From NCBI GenBank assembly GCA_910579275.1, contig CAJTTO010000008.1:1-64000 (forward strand): a stretch of 64,000 bases of DNA, in the 5' to 3' direction. Source of the stretch: an uncultured Lachnospiraceae bacterium (lineage in GTDB: Bacteria; Bacillota; Clostridia; Lachnospirales; Lachnospiraceae). Position 1 is the stretch's first letter. Each line of letters begins with the position of its first letter. Of this stretch, positions 1 to 7,646 are shown piece after piece. Position numbers and translations under genes: made by a program. Below the pieces are notes generated by a model, which worked only from the letters and a program-made list of their open reading frames with translations, searched no databases and was not told where the DNA came from.

Positions 1-56
1 ACCTAGGCGTATTCGGGACTTTCACCCATTAGAGCGCGCCCATGGCGCGCAAACAC
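1..56 (-). mobile_element. Group II intron (class C type), 5' end only
   Basis: Read on the minus strand, the sequence from 56 down to 1 begins GTGTTTGCGCGCC and runs through a GC-rich hairpin (about 34-50) into TAATGGGTGAAAGTCCCGAA. The start and the GGGTGAAAGTCCCGAA block resemble the beginning of domain I of class C group II introns such as the Oceanobacillus iheyensis intron (from memory, not an alignment). It directly follows the T-tract of a terminator hairpin, the preferred target of class C introns. Only the first 56 bases lie in the window; the rest of domain I and any reverse transcriptase gene would be left of base 1. Confidence 0.7.
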
Positions 57-89
57 AAAAAAGAATACCCATAGAAGGTATTCTTTTTT
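57..89 (-). terminator. Rho-independent terminator of the SGNH hydrolase gene
   Basis: On the minus strand, AAGAATACC pairs with GGTATTCTT around a 7-base loop and is followed by a T-run. It lies just below the stop of the SGNH gene. The T-run abuts the group II intron start, so this terminator also appears to be the intron's insertion target. Confidence 0.8.
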
Positions 90-99
90 GTTATAGTAA

Positions 100-1320
100 T
101 CAGCTAAGCAGCAGTCCGATTAAGACAAAATCTACATTTACGGACTGCGGATTTTTGACAATCTTTATCACATGTGCCGCCGTACTGCCGTCCGGTGAGG
201 AATACAGTGCCTCCGCCTCCGTCTCTGTTCCATAAAACTCGACGTAATTGCCATCCAGCGTTCTCACATACACATCATCAACGTACACATCATACTGCCC
301 AAAAGTGCCTTCCACCGTCCGCTGATAGAGCACCCCGATATTGGATGCCTCCACGGAAAACGACAAAAACGAGCCTTCCTCCATGGAATACCAGTTATCC
401 GTAAAGTGGTAATTAAAATCGTAGATGCCGTACCCTGTCATGTCAAGCGGTGTAATCGTCTCCGCGTTTACGATATGGGCATTCTGATATATTTGCGGTG
501 TCACAGGCTCCGGAAGCTCGTACTGCTGCAGGCGTTCCGGCCGGACTGCTGTCTGGTCTATCCGGGCTCGGACATCCTCCAGAAAAGTTGTGATAAGACC
601 CGCGAAGATAGCGTGTCCCATGTTGTTTGGATGTACCGTATCCGCCGCAATCTCATGCCACATAAAGCTTCCGGCGGCGACCTCGGGAATCACCGCGTTT
701 CCGTAGCTTATCATGGGCAGTTCATAGTATTGTCCCAGCGCTGCCTCCACCGCCTGCGAGCTGTTGCCGTCTGAATTTGCCGCAAACAGCAGAACCAGTG
801 CGGGATTGCTGTCCGCCATAAGCACTTTCCGAATCAGGTTTTCATAGCTGTTCATGCAGAACTCCGTATAGGTATCATTGACTGCGAACTCGATAAATAC
901 AAGATCCGGTCTGTGTACAAGAAGCTCCGTGTCCACGCGGTGAACGCCCAGATAGGAGGACGTGCCGCCTATTCCTGCATTGACTGCCGTAATCTCCGCC
1001 TGCGGAAAAGTGTCACACCACCATTTATAAACCTGCGAGACATAGCAGTCCTGAATACTGCCTGCCCCACGCCCCTCTGTGATGGATCCGCCGAGAAATC
1101 CAATCGTAATCGGTTCCCCGCACTGCGCCCTCCGGATTACCTGTGCCAGTCTTGACAGGTCGCCCCGCGGAAAGTCAACCGCCCTCTGGTACATCGGCAG
1201 GATAGATGCATCTGCTGCCGCCACACTGCCTGCCGGAGCTGCCGCACAGCACAGTGCAAGCATGATGCCGGCCAGCGCCAAACCAATCCTTCTACGTATT
1301 CTGTTTTTCAGAAAAAACAT
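100..1320 (-). CDS. Secreted SGNH/GDSL-type hydrolase
   Basis: A 406-residue probable esterase or lipase acting outside the membrane. The N-terminus is basic (KNRIRRR) and then hydrophobic to about residue 36, a signal peptide. The catalytic block GGSITEG at 77-83 has the expected nucleophile Ser79; FIEFAVND is the block with the conserved Asn, and DTVHPNNMGH near 230 supplies Asp and His. The last 130 or so residues look beta-rich and may be a jelly-roll accessory domain. Start: AAAGGAGG lies 11 bases upstream. It follows the HD-GYP gene by 21 bases, so the two are probably co-transcribed. The natural substrate, perhaps acetylated polysaccharide, cannot be read from the sequence. Confidence 0.82.
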   Translation of the reverse strand: MFFLKNRIRRRIGLALAGIMLALCCAAAPAGSVAAADASILPMYQRAVDFPRGDLSRLAQVIRRAQCGEPITIGFLGGSITEGRGAGSIQDCYVSQVYKWWCDTFPQAEITAVNAGIGGTSSYLGVHRVDTELLVHRPDLVFIEFAVNDTYTEFCMNSYENLIRKVLMADSNPALVLLFAANSDGNSSQAVEAALGQYYELPMISYGNAVIPEVAAGSFMWHEIAADTVHPNNMGHAIFAGLITTFLEDVRARIDQTAVRPERLQQYELPEPVTPQIYQNAHIVNAETITPLDMTGYGIYDFNYHFTDNWYSMEEGSFLSFSVEASNIGVLYQRTVEGTFGQYDVYVDDVYVRTLDGNYVEFYGTETEAEALYSSPDGSTAAHVIKIVKNPQSVNVDFVLIGLLLS

Positions 1321-1341
1321 TTTTGCAAAGCCTCCTTTGGT

Positions 1342-2460
1342 CTATAATATGACAATGCTCGCATTTGCCAGTTCTGAAAGGTCATATGTTTTTCCCGATT
1401 TTAACCCAATTACTTTTGGTCGTAAAACATACTTGGAATTGTTTTCGATTACCCTTGCCCGCTCTCCGGTACTAAGCTCCACGTCCGTTCCGACAGGATA
1501 CAATATCACGCTCTCCAAAAAGCTTCGCATGACGTTGATATCAAGCTCCTCCGTCAGGGACATAATCATCTCCACCGCGTCCCGCGGGGAAAACGGCTTC
1601 TTATAAGGCCGCTCGGTCACCAGCGCGTCATAAATATCCGCAACCGAGATAATTCGCGCAAACATATTAATCTTCTCGGCGGACACGCCCATCGGATAAC
1701 CTTTGCCGTTCATTTTCTCATGATGCTGCAGGACACCCATCTTAATCGAGTTGGACAAATCCTCCTTCTCTTTCAAAATCTGATATCCAAAAAGCGAATG
1801 CTGTTTCATCATCATGAATTCTTCATCCGTCAGCTTTCCGGCCTTATTCAGTATTTCATTCGGTATCTTGGATTTCCCGACATCATGGAGCAGTCCCGAT
1901 ATGCCAAGCTCATAGACTTCCTGTTCGCTCAGCCCATGTTTCTTGGCGACGATCATCCCCATGGTGGCAACATCGACACTGTGCTTAAATGTGTACTCGT
2001 CACTGATCTTGAGCGTACTGATATCCACTGCAATCGCGTCATTATCGGATATCGCCCGCATCAAGTCGTCCGTAATGCTTCTGGTGGTCGCCGTAAAGTT
2101 CTCCGAAACCGTGTCATTGTACAGATATTGTATCCCCTCAGCCACTCTTGCCTTGACGCTCTCGGACAAATTAACTTTCGCCCTGTCCTGTACTGTTTTC
2201 TTGTCTATTTCTTTCTGCACCGCGGGGGCAATCACGACATCCTTTTCCTTTGCGTCCTGCGGTTCCTCGTCCTCTTCCCCTTCGCGTATATACACGCCGG
2301 GAACCCCCATCTTGACAAGGGACATAATGTGGTAGGAATCAAGCATCGTGTTCCTTGATATCAGGATTCTGCCTGCCCTGTCCACTATCGCCTGGTCAAT
2401 CACCATTTCTTCCTTTAACGAGCGTGACCTCACATATCTTCTTGTTATCAGTATACTCAC
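1342..2460 (-). CDS. HD-GYP domain protein, probable c-di-GMP phosphodiesterase
   Basis: A 372-residue cytoplasmic protein. The C-terminal half is an HD-GYP domain: LLHDVGKSKIP (HD near 192-193), QHHEKMNGKGYP for the HH and GYP-like motif, and ISVADIYDALV. The family hydrolyses cyclic di-GMP. The N-terminal 130 residues are charged and match no domain I know. There is no membrane segment. The start is uncertain: the GTG used here sits almost on top of AAAGGAG, and an in-frame CTG 9 bases later has better spacing. A GGDEF protein is encoded at 18.8-19.9 kb, so the cell both makes and degrades this messenger. Probably the first gene of a pair with the SGNH hydrolase. Confidence 0.88.
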   Translation of the reverse strand: MSILITRRYVRSRSLKEEMVIDQAIVDRAGRILISRNTMLDSYHIMSLVKMGVPGVYIREGEEDEEPQDAKEKDVVIAPAVQKEIDKKTVQDRAKVNLSESVKARVAEGIQYLYNDTVSENFTATTRSITDDLMRAISDNDAIAVDISTLKISDEYTFKHSVDVATMGMIVAKKHGLSEQEVYELGISGLLHDVGKSKIPNEILNKAGKLTDEEFMMMKQHSLFGYQILKEKEDLSNSIKMGVLQHHEKMNGKGYPMGVSAEKINMFARIISVADIYDALVTERPYKKPFSPRDAVEMIMSLTEELDINVMRSFLESVILYPVGTDVELSTGERARVIENNSKYVLRPKVIGLKSGKTYDLSELANASIVIL

Positions 2461-2669
2461 TCCTTTATTTACAACAGTTCAGTCTTACCTAACTGCAGCA
2501 TACCAGACATTGCAAAACCATTCCGCAATGCCAAAGCCACGCACCATGGCCTGTTCCTAAGCTCTCTCAAATGCCTTATATCCGGCTGCAGCACAGGATA
2601 TACTACCTTACAGTTTACACCAAAAAACTACAAAAGTCCACATATAAAGCTTTTAAAACTATTATCTGC

Positions 2670-2806
2670 GTAACAGTGCAGCCTTCGGCTTCCTGTTACA
2701 GGCATCAAGCCATGCATAACCACTTCGTGGTGGCTTGATGCATCTCTACCATTACGCTATTTCACGGACTTTGCAGTAAATGCAAAGTCCTGGGCTGAAC
2801 TGTTAC
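2670..2806. repeat. 137-bp palindromic element, copy 1
   Basis: Bounded by 14-base inverted ends, GTAACAGTGCAGCC and GGCTGAACTGTTAC, one mismatch apart. Inside are further hairpins: GCATCAAGCCA with TGGCTTGATGC, CCAC with GTGG, and GGACTTTGCA with TGCAAAGTCC. The copy at 46924 differs at a single base. It lies 8 bases after the stop of the AraC gene and could form a transcript end. It has no coding capacity. The remaining intergenic sequence 2461-2669 shows only a short TIR-like match (about 2471-2485) and no gene. Confidence 0.9.
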
Positions 2807-2814
2807 TTATCTGC

Positions 2815-3675
2815 TCACCGCTTCAGGTCATTGCGGTACTGTACTGGCGTCTTCCCAGTAGCTTTCTTAAATGCCTGTGAGAAATATGACTGTGAGGAAA
2901 AACCGAGTATATCCGAAATCTGTGATATTGAGTATGATGTGGATTCAAGCAGGGACTTCCCCTCCTGTATCCGTTTCTGAAGCAGATATGTAATCGGCGA
3001 CACGCCGATATGCTTTGTAAAAGCATGTGCCATGTAGTATTTGTTCATATGCGAGAGCGACGCCAGCATATCCAGCGTAATATTTTCAGAGTAGTTCGCA
3101 TCCAGATAGTTCTTAATCTGGGTACACTCCCTGTTCAACAGGGAATTGCTGTTCTGGACTATGTCCAGATTATTGTTTCGGAGCATGCAGATCATAATCA
3201 CTTCCAGAAGGTTTCTGCATACCGCCTCGTAATGATCTTCTTTCCGCGCCAGCTCCTCCATCATAATACTGAGGTAGTCGTATACATACGAGCTCTGGGT
3301 ATTATACTTGTACACGCCGCCCGCCGCAGTCTGCATGTATACACCGTCCTTTACAGGCGTCATATTTTCAAACGAAAACGACAGCCCGTCTATTCCAAGC
3401 GCAATATATTCCAGCGGCATAGTGGGAAGAGACTTCTCGGTGTGCTGCACATGCGGGTTGATAATAACCATGTCATTTTTACACACCGGAAATTCCGTTC
3501 CTTCCGTGACAAAGGAACCTTTGCCGTCCACAACATAAAACAGCTCGCTGAACGGATGTGAGTGCAGGATGCTCTGCCAGTCCCCTTCATATTTTGATGT
3601 GGACACATACAAAAGCTTCAGGGCGTCAAAACCGGAAGGTTTGCTGCCCTCTATACAATGTCTGGTATTTCCCAT
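2815..3675 (-). CDS. AraC-family transcriptional regulator, probable regulator of the divergent sugar locus
   Basis: About 286 residues. The N-terminal half is a cupin-like sensor (HSHPFSELFYVVDGKG, then HVQH); the C-terminal 100 residues hold two helix-turn-helix motifs (ENITLDMLASLSHMNKYYMA; YSISQISDILGFSSQSYFSQ) ending in the family signature FKKATGKTPVQYR. I chose the ATG at 3675 because GGAGGAAAAGGG precedes it; a longer frame starts 39 bases upstream without a good site. It is divergent from the GNB/LNB transporter operon, the usual position for a local activator, so sensing an imported sugar or its phosphate is inferred. Confidence 0.88.
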   Translation of the reverse strand: MGNTRHCIEGSKPSGFDALKLLYVSTSKYEGDWQSILHSHPFSELFYVVDGKGSFVTEGTEFPVCKNDMVIINPHVQHTEKSLPTMPLEYIALGIDGLSFSFENMTPVKDGVYMQTAAGGVYKYNTQSSYVYDYLSIMMEELARKEDHYEAVCRNLLEVIMICMLRNNNLDIVQNSNSLLNRECTQIKNYLDANYSENITLDMLASLSHMNKYYMAHAFTKHIGVSPITYLLQKRIQEGKSLLESTSYSISQISDILGFSSQSYFSQAFKKATGKTPVQYRNDLKR

Positions 3676-3863
3676 AAGCCCTTTTCCTCCTGTTCCGGCT
3701 GTCTGTCGAGACAATGCCTATTAAAAATATAACAGAATTTATATTTTTTGTCCACATGCAATAAAATCTAAAAATATCTAAAAAGACACATATGCTTTTC
3801 TTTGTCCATACAGCACATATCAGAAAGAAATCCAGCTCGTACACAAAGTCATTTTTCAGTAAT

Positions 3864-3910
3864 TTGTACAAAAATATATGATATGTGTAAATTAGATGTA
3901 CATTATGTAC
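3864..3910. promoter_or_regulatory. Candidate operator: GTAC-centred palindromes
   Basis: TTTGTACAAA at about 3864-3873 and GTACATTATGTAC at 3898-3910 are short dyads about 30 bases apart in the AT-rich region between the AraC gene and the sugar operon, upstream of the operon promoter. They are candidate binding sites for the AraC protein. The rest of 3676-4167 contains the promoter at 3990 and otherwise AT-rich untranslated sequence. Confidence 0.35.
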
Positions 3911-3989
3911 AACTGCCAATAATTTGTATGTTTGTTTTAAAAAAAGGTGTCTAAAAGCAATATATATAAAATTTCAAGCAACAATCAGA

Positions 3990-4018
3990 TTGATTCTGCC
4001 GGATTTTTTAACTATACT
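3990..4018 (+). promoter_or_regulatory. Sigma-A-type promoter of the GNB/LNB operon
   Basis: TTGATT at 3990-3995 and TATACT at 4013-4018 are separated by exactly 17 bases. The start of transcription would be near 4025, leaving a leader of about 140 bases before the substrate-binding protein gene. Confidence 0.6.
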
Positions 4019-4167
4019 TAGCCTATACTTCATCAACAAAATCAATTATGGCAGAACGAAAATGCTTTATGCCATGCACCAAAGTGTTTCCATACCCCCT
4101 GTACCCGAATTTTCAGGGCGAACAGGAGCGCGGAAGCTTAACCTAAATAAAAGGGAGGGAATTATTT

Positions 4168-5589
4168 ATGAAAAAGAAAAAAGTTCTTTCATCGTTCCTC
4201 GTAGCTGCCATGGCTACATCACTTCTTGCCGGATGCGGCAGCTCTGACAAAGCACCTGCGACAGACAGCACTCCGGCTGACAACACGGCAGCGTCCAACA
4301 CTACGGACGCACCTGCAGAGCAGACGCCGCAGGATACCGGCGACACCGCGCCTGCCGTTGAGGAACAGACATTAAAAGTAGCCGCTTTTGAAGGCGGATA
4401 CGGCGCAGACATGTGGACAGAGGTTGTGAAAGCTTTTGAGGCTTCCCATCCGGGCGTAACCGTGGAACTCACCATTGACAAGAAAATCGAAGACGTCATC
4501 AGCCCTGCGATGAAAGCCGGTGACTATCCAGACGTAGTGCACCTTGCAACAGGACGCGAAGCAGCGCTGACAGAAACACTGACAAAGGAAAACGCACTCC
4601 TTCCGCTGACAGATGTCCTCGACATGAACGTTCCGGGTGAGAACATAACGGTTCGCGACAAAATCGTTCCCGGTTTCCTTGACACACTGGCTACCAACCC
4701 ATACGGGGACGGCGTAACCTACTATGCACCGATGTTCTACAGCCCGTGCGGACTGTTCTACAATGCAGGGTTGTTTAAGGAAAAAGGCTGGGACGTACCC
4801 ACGACATGGGATGAAATGTGGGCGCTTGGCGACAAGGCATCCGCAGAAGGCATCGCACTCTTTACCTATCCTACAACCGGATACTTTGACGCATTTACAT
4901 ACGCGGCACTGGCATCATCAGGCGGAGCGGACTTCTTTAACAGCTGTATGACATATGAGGACGGCATCTGGGAAAGCGACTACGCAACCAAGGTATTTGA
5001 GCTGGTGGGACAGCTTGCAAAATATACAGAAGGCACAACCGTAGCCAATGCAAACAATGACAACTTCACAAAGAACCAGCAGCTGATTCTTGACAACAAG
5101 GCAATCTTCTGCCCGAACGGAACATGGCTTCCGGGCGAGATGGCAGAAGCGCCAAGGGCTGACGGTTTTGAGTGGGGATTCATGGCAATCCCTGCAGTGA
5201 ACGCAGGCGGTTCAGGATGTTCGTTCTGCTGGTTTGAGCAGATGTGGATTCCGGCAGCGGCACAGAATCAGGATATGGCAAAAGAATTTGTGGCATACAT
5301 GTACTCCGACGAAGCAGCACAGATTTTCGCAAAATCGACAGCAATCCAGCCAATCACTGGCGTGAGCGACAGTCTTGAGGGCGACAACAAGATGTTCTAC
5401 AGCATCTATGACAATGGCGCTACCGCAGTTATGGGCGGCTTCGCATCAACGGCTCCAGTAGAAGGTGTCAACATGCTCGATACCCTGTGCGGAACAGTCA
5501 ACAGTATCGTGAGCGGCGACAAGACTGTTGCTGAATGGCAGGCAGCTGTCGAGGAAGTAAGTGACAAATTGAGAGCGGCAATGGAATAA
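4168..5589 (+). CDS. Sugar ABC transporter substrate-binding lipoprotein
   Basis: 473 residues. A lipoprotein signal peptide ends in the lipobox LLAGC (Cys about 22), followed by a Ser/Thr/Pro/Asp-rich linker to about residue 68 and then a family 1 extracellular solute-binding domain (LKVAAFEGGYGADMWTEVVK; later YMYSDEAAQIFAKSTAIQP). It would sit on the outer face of the membrane and pass sugar to the two permeases behind it. GGGAGGGA precedes the ATG. The genes downstream point to galacto-N-biose or lacto-N-biose as substrate; that is inference from context. No ATPase is in the operon, as is usual for CUT1 systems sharing an MsmK-type subunit. Confidence 0.9.
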   Translation: MKKKKVLSSFLVAAMATSLLAGCGSSDKAPATDSTPADNTAASNTTDAPAEQTPQDTGDTAPAVEEQTLKVAAFEGGYGADMWTEVVKAFEASHPGVTVELTIDKKIEDVISPAMKAGDYPDVVHLATGREAALTETLTKENALLPLTDVLDMNVPGENITVRDKIVPGFLDTLATNPYGDGVTYYAPMFYSPCGLFYNAGLFKEKGWDVPTTWDEMWALGDKASAEGIALFTYPTTGYFDAFTYAALASSGGADFFNSCMTYEDGIWESDYATKVFELVGQLAKYTEGTTVANANNDNFTKNQQLILDNKAIFCPNGTWLPGEMAEAPRADGFEWGFMAIPAVNAGGSGCSFCWFEQMWIPAAAQNQDMAKEFVAYMYSDEAAQIFAKSTAIQPITGVSDSLEGDNKMFYSIYDNGATAVMGGFASTAPVEGVNMLDTLCGTVNSIVSGDKTVAEWQAAVEEVSDKLRAAME

Positions 5590-5598
5590 GGTTTTAGG

Positions 5599-5638
5599 AG
5601 CGCTCCAAAGGTTTCTGCCTTTGGGGTGCTTTTTTTTC
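5599..5638 (+). terminator. Intercistronic hairpin with T-tract after the binding-protein gene
   Basis: GCGCTCCAAAGG pairs with CCTTTGGGGTGC (one mismatch, one G-U) around TTTCTG and is followed by eight T. Lying between the binding-protein gene and the permeases, it probably lets only part of the transcription through, giving more binding protein than permease. Confidence 0.8.
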
Positions 5639-5657
5639 AAAAATTGGAGGTGTGAAT

Positions 5658-6551
5658 GTGAAAAAGGTAAAAGAAAGATCAATTTTTATTACCATTTGTG
5701 TAGCGCCGGCAGTCATACTGTTTATCATTTTTATGCTGATTCCCACGTTTAACGTCTTTAAGATGTCTCTGTATAAATGGGGCGGCTACTCCAACAACAA
5801 ACAGTTTGTCGGACTGAACAATTTCAAGATACTGATGGAGGACTCAAACTTCTTCCGCTCTTTCCAAAATACGGTTCTCCTCATAGTATGCGTGACAATC
5901 GTAACCATGGCACTCTCCTTGATTTTCGCGGCGATTCTCTCTAGGGAAAAGATTAAAGGACAAAATTTCTTCCGCATTATTTTTTACATACCGAATATTT
6001 TATCCGTAGTCGTTATCTCTGCTATCTTTTCGGCCATTTATGACCCGAACAGCGGACTCCTGAACAGTATCCTCGCCATTTTCAGGGGAAGCCAAAAGAC
6101 TCCCATCCTCTGGCTCGGTGACCAGAAGCTGGTCATCTACAGTCTGGTGATTGCCATGATCTGGCAGGCAATCGGTTACTATATGGTAATGTACATGGCA
6201 AGTATGGCAAGCGTGCCCGAAAGCCTATACGAATCGGCAAACCTAGAAGGCGCAAGCAGGATCACGCAGTTTTTTTCCATCACGCTTCCGCTTATCTGGA
6301 CAAATGTGAGAACAACCCTGACTTTCTTTGTGATTAGTTCCATCAATTTAAGTTTCCTGATTGTAAAAGCACTCACAAACGGCGGTCCTGACGGGGCGAC
6401 AGAAGTATTCCTAAGCTATATGTACAAACAGGCTTACACCAACTCCTCCTATGGGTACGGTATGGCAATCGGCGTCGTTGTATTCCTGTTCTCCTTCGGT
6501 CTGTCCGCACTGATTAACCTTGTCACCAAGAGAGAGCCTTTGGAATTTTAA
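5658..6551 (+). CDS. Sugar ABC transporter permease (MalF-type)
   Basis: About 297 residues with six predicted membrane helices, starting with a long one at about residues 10-35. The ABC permease coupling signature is present as YESANLEGASRITQFFSITLP, where EGAS precedes the cytoplasmic loop that touches the ATPase. I chose the GTG at 5658, seven bases after GGAGG; the upstream GTG at 5652 is too close to it. Operon member with the next permease; together they would form the CUT1 membrane channel for the GNB/LNB-type disaccharide. Confidence 0.88.
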   Translation: MKKVKERSIFITICVAPAVILFIIFMLIPTFNVFKMSLYKWGGYSNNKQFVGLNNFKILMEDSNFFRSFQNTVLLIVCVTIVTMALSLIFAAILSREKIKGQNFFRIIFYIPNILSVVVISAIFSAIYDPNSGLLNSILAIFRGSQKTPILWLGDQKLVIYSLVIAMIWQAIGYYMVMYMASMASVPESLYESANLEGASRITQFFSITLPLIWTNVRTTLTFFVISSINLSFLIVKALTNGGPDGATEVFLSYMYKQAYTNSSYGYGMAIGVVVFLFSFGLSALINLVTKREPLEF

Positions 6552-6566
6552 AGGAGGGATAGCAAA

Positions 6567-7430
6567 ATGAGTTTTAACAAATTGTATAAATTATTTATCT
6601 ATGTTGCCCTGCTGACACTTGCCGTCAGCATCGTAGTACCTGTAGCATGGGTATTTCTGGCATCCATCAAGGAAAACTCTGAGTTTTACGGAAATCCCTG
6701 GACACTGCCAAAGGGCGTCTATTTCCAGAACTTTATTGACGCTTTCGAGAAAGCAAAGATGGGCGAATACTTTATGAACTCTATCCTTGTAACGGCGCTT
6801 GCCCTTGTCATACTGCTGGTTGTTGCACTGCCTGCAGCGTATGTGCTCGCGCGCTACCGTTTCTTTGGAAGCAAGCTGATTAACGTCATGTTCATGGGCG
6901 GGCTGTTCATCAATGTTAACTATATTGTTGTGCCGATTTTCCTTATGTTTGTGGACGCTGACAAGATTCTGCGCAGCTGGGGCGGGGACGGATTCTTCCT
7001 GAACAATCTCTTTGTCGTGGCGCTTGTCTACGCGGCGACGGCACTGCCGTTTACCATCTACCTGCTCTCCGGTTTCTTTGTCACGATACCAAGGGATTAC
7101 GAGGAAGCAGCATACATGGACGGAAGCGGTTATTTCAGGACAATGGTTCAGATTATGATGCCGATGGCGCTGCCGAGTATCATCACGGTCATCCTGTTTA
7201 ACTTCCTGTCATTCTGGAATGAGTACATCATTTCCATGACGCTGCTGACAAAGGGCTCCAAGACACTTCCCGTAGGTCTGATGCAGCTGATGCAGGCACA
7301 GAAAGCCGCCGCAAACTACGGACAGCTTTACGCAGGACTTGTCATTGTAATGCTGCCGACTTTAATTTTGTATATCTTAGTCCAGAAAAAACTGACACAG
7401 GGCATGAGCCTTGGCGGATTGAAAGGTTAG
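6567..7430 (+). CDS. Sugar ABC transporter permease (MalG-type)
   Basis: 287 residues with six predicted membrane helices and the coupling loop DYEEAAYMDGSGYFRTMVQI (EAAYMDGSG). It ends KLTQGMSLGGLKG, typical of MalG-type CUT1 permeases (usual QGLTAGAVKG). AAGGAGGGATAGCAAA precedes the ATG, 15 bases after the preceding stop. Partner of the upstream permease. Confidence 0.9.
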   Translation: MSFNKLYKLFIYVALLTLAVSIVVPVAWVFLASIKENSEFYGNPWTLPKGVYFQNFIDAFEKAKMGEYFMNSILVTALALVILLVVALPAAYVLARYRFFGSKLINVMFMGGLFINVNYIVVPIFLMFVDADKILRSWGGDGFFLNNLFVVALVYAATALPFTIYLLSGFFVTIPRDYEEAAYMDGSGYFRTMVQIMMPMALPSIITVILFNFLSFWNEYIISMTLLTKGSKTLPVGLMQLMQAQKAAANYGQLYAGLVIVMLPTLILYILVQKKLTQGMSLGGLKG

Positions 7431-7442
7431 GAGGTTTTGCCT

Positions 7443-7607
7443 ATGAAATATATAATCCGAATTATTTATCTGCTCATTTTTATTGCCAGCATGGTTCTAA
7501 TCGTGACAGGCCAACGCAACATCGGACCTGCAGGGCTTCTGACAATGCTTGTCGGTCTGGCAGGAATATTAGTGCTCCTCTATCTCTACAACAAGAAATA
7601 TGTATAA
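7443..7607 (+). CDS. Small membrane protein, DUF6903-like
   Basis: 54 residues starting MKYIIRIIYLLIFIASMVLI, with two hydrophobic stretches separated by TGQRNIGPAG and a tail NKKYV. TTAGGAGG lies upstream of the ATG and the reading frame lies 12 bases after the MalG-type permease stop. It resembles the small DUF6903 proteins I recall beside lacto-N-biose phosphorylase loci; I assign the family by pattern only. Function unknown; a stabilising or regulatory subunit of the transporter is a guess. Confidence 0.75.
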   Translation: MKYIIRIIYLLIFIASMVLIVTGQRNIGPAGLLTMLVGLAGILVLLYLYNKKYV

Positions 7608-7646
7608 AAACATTATATGATTACATCGAAAAGGAGGTGTCCCACA

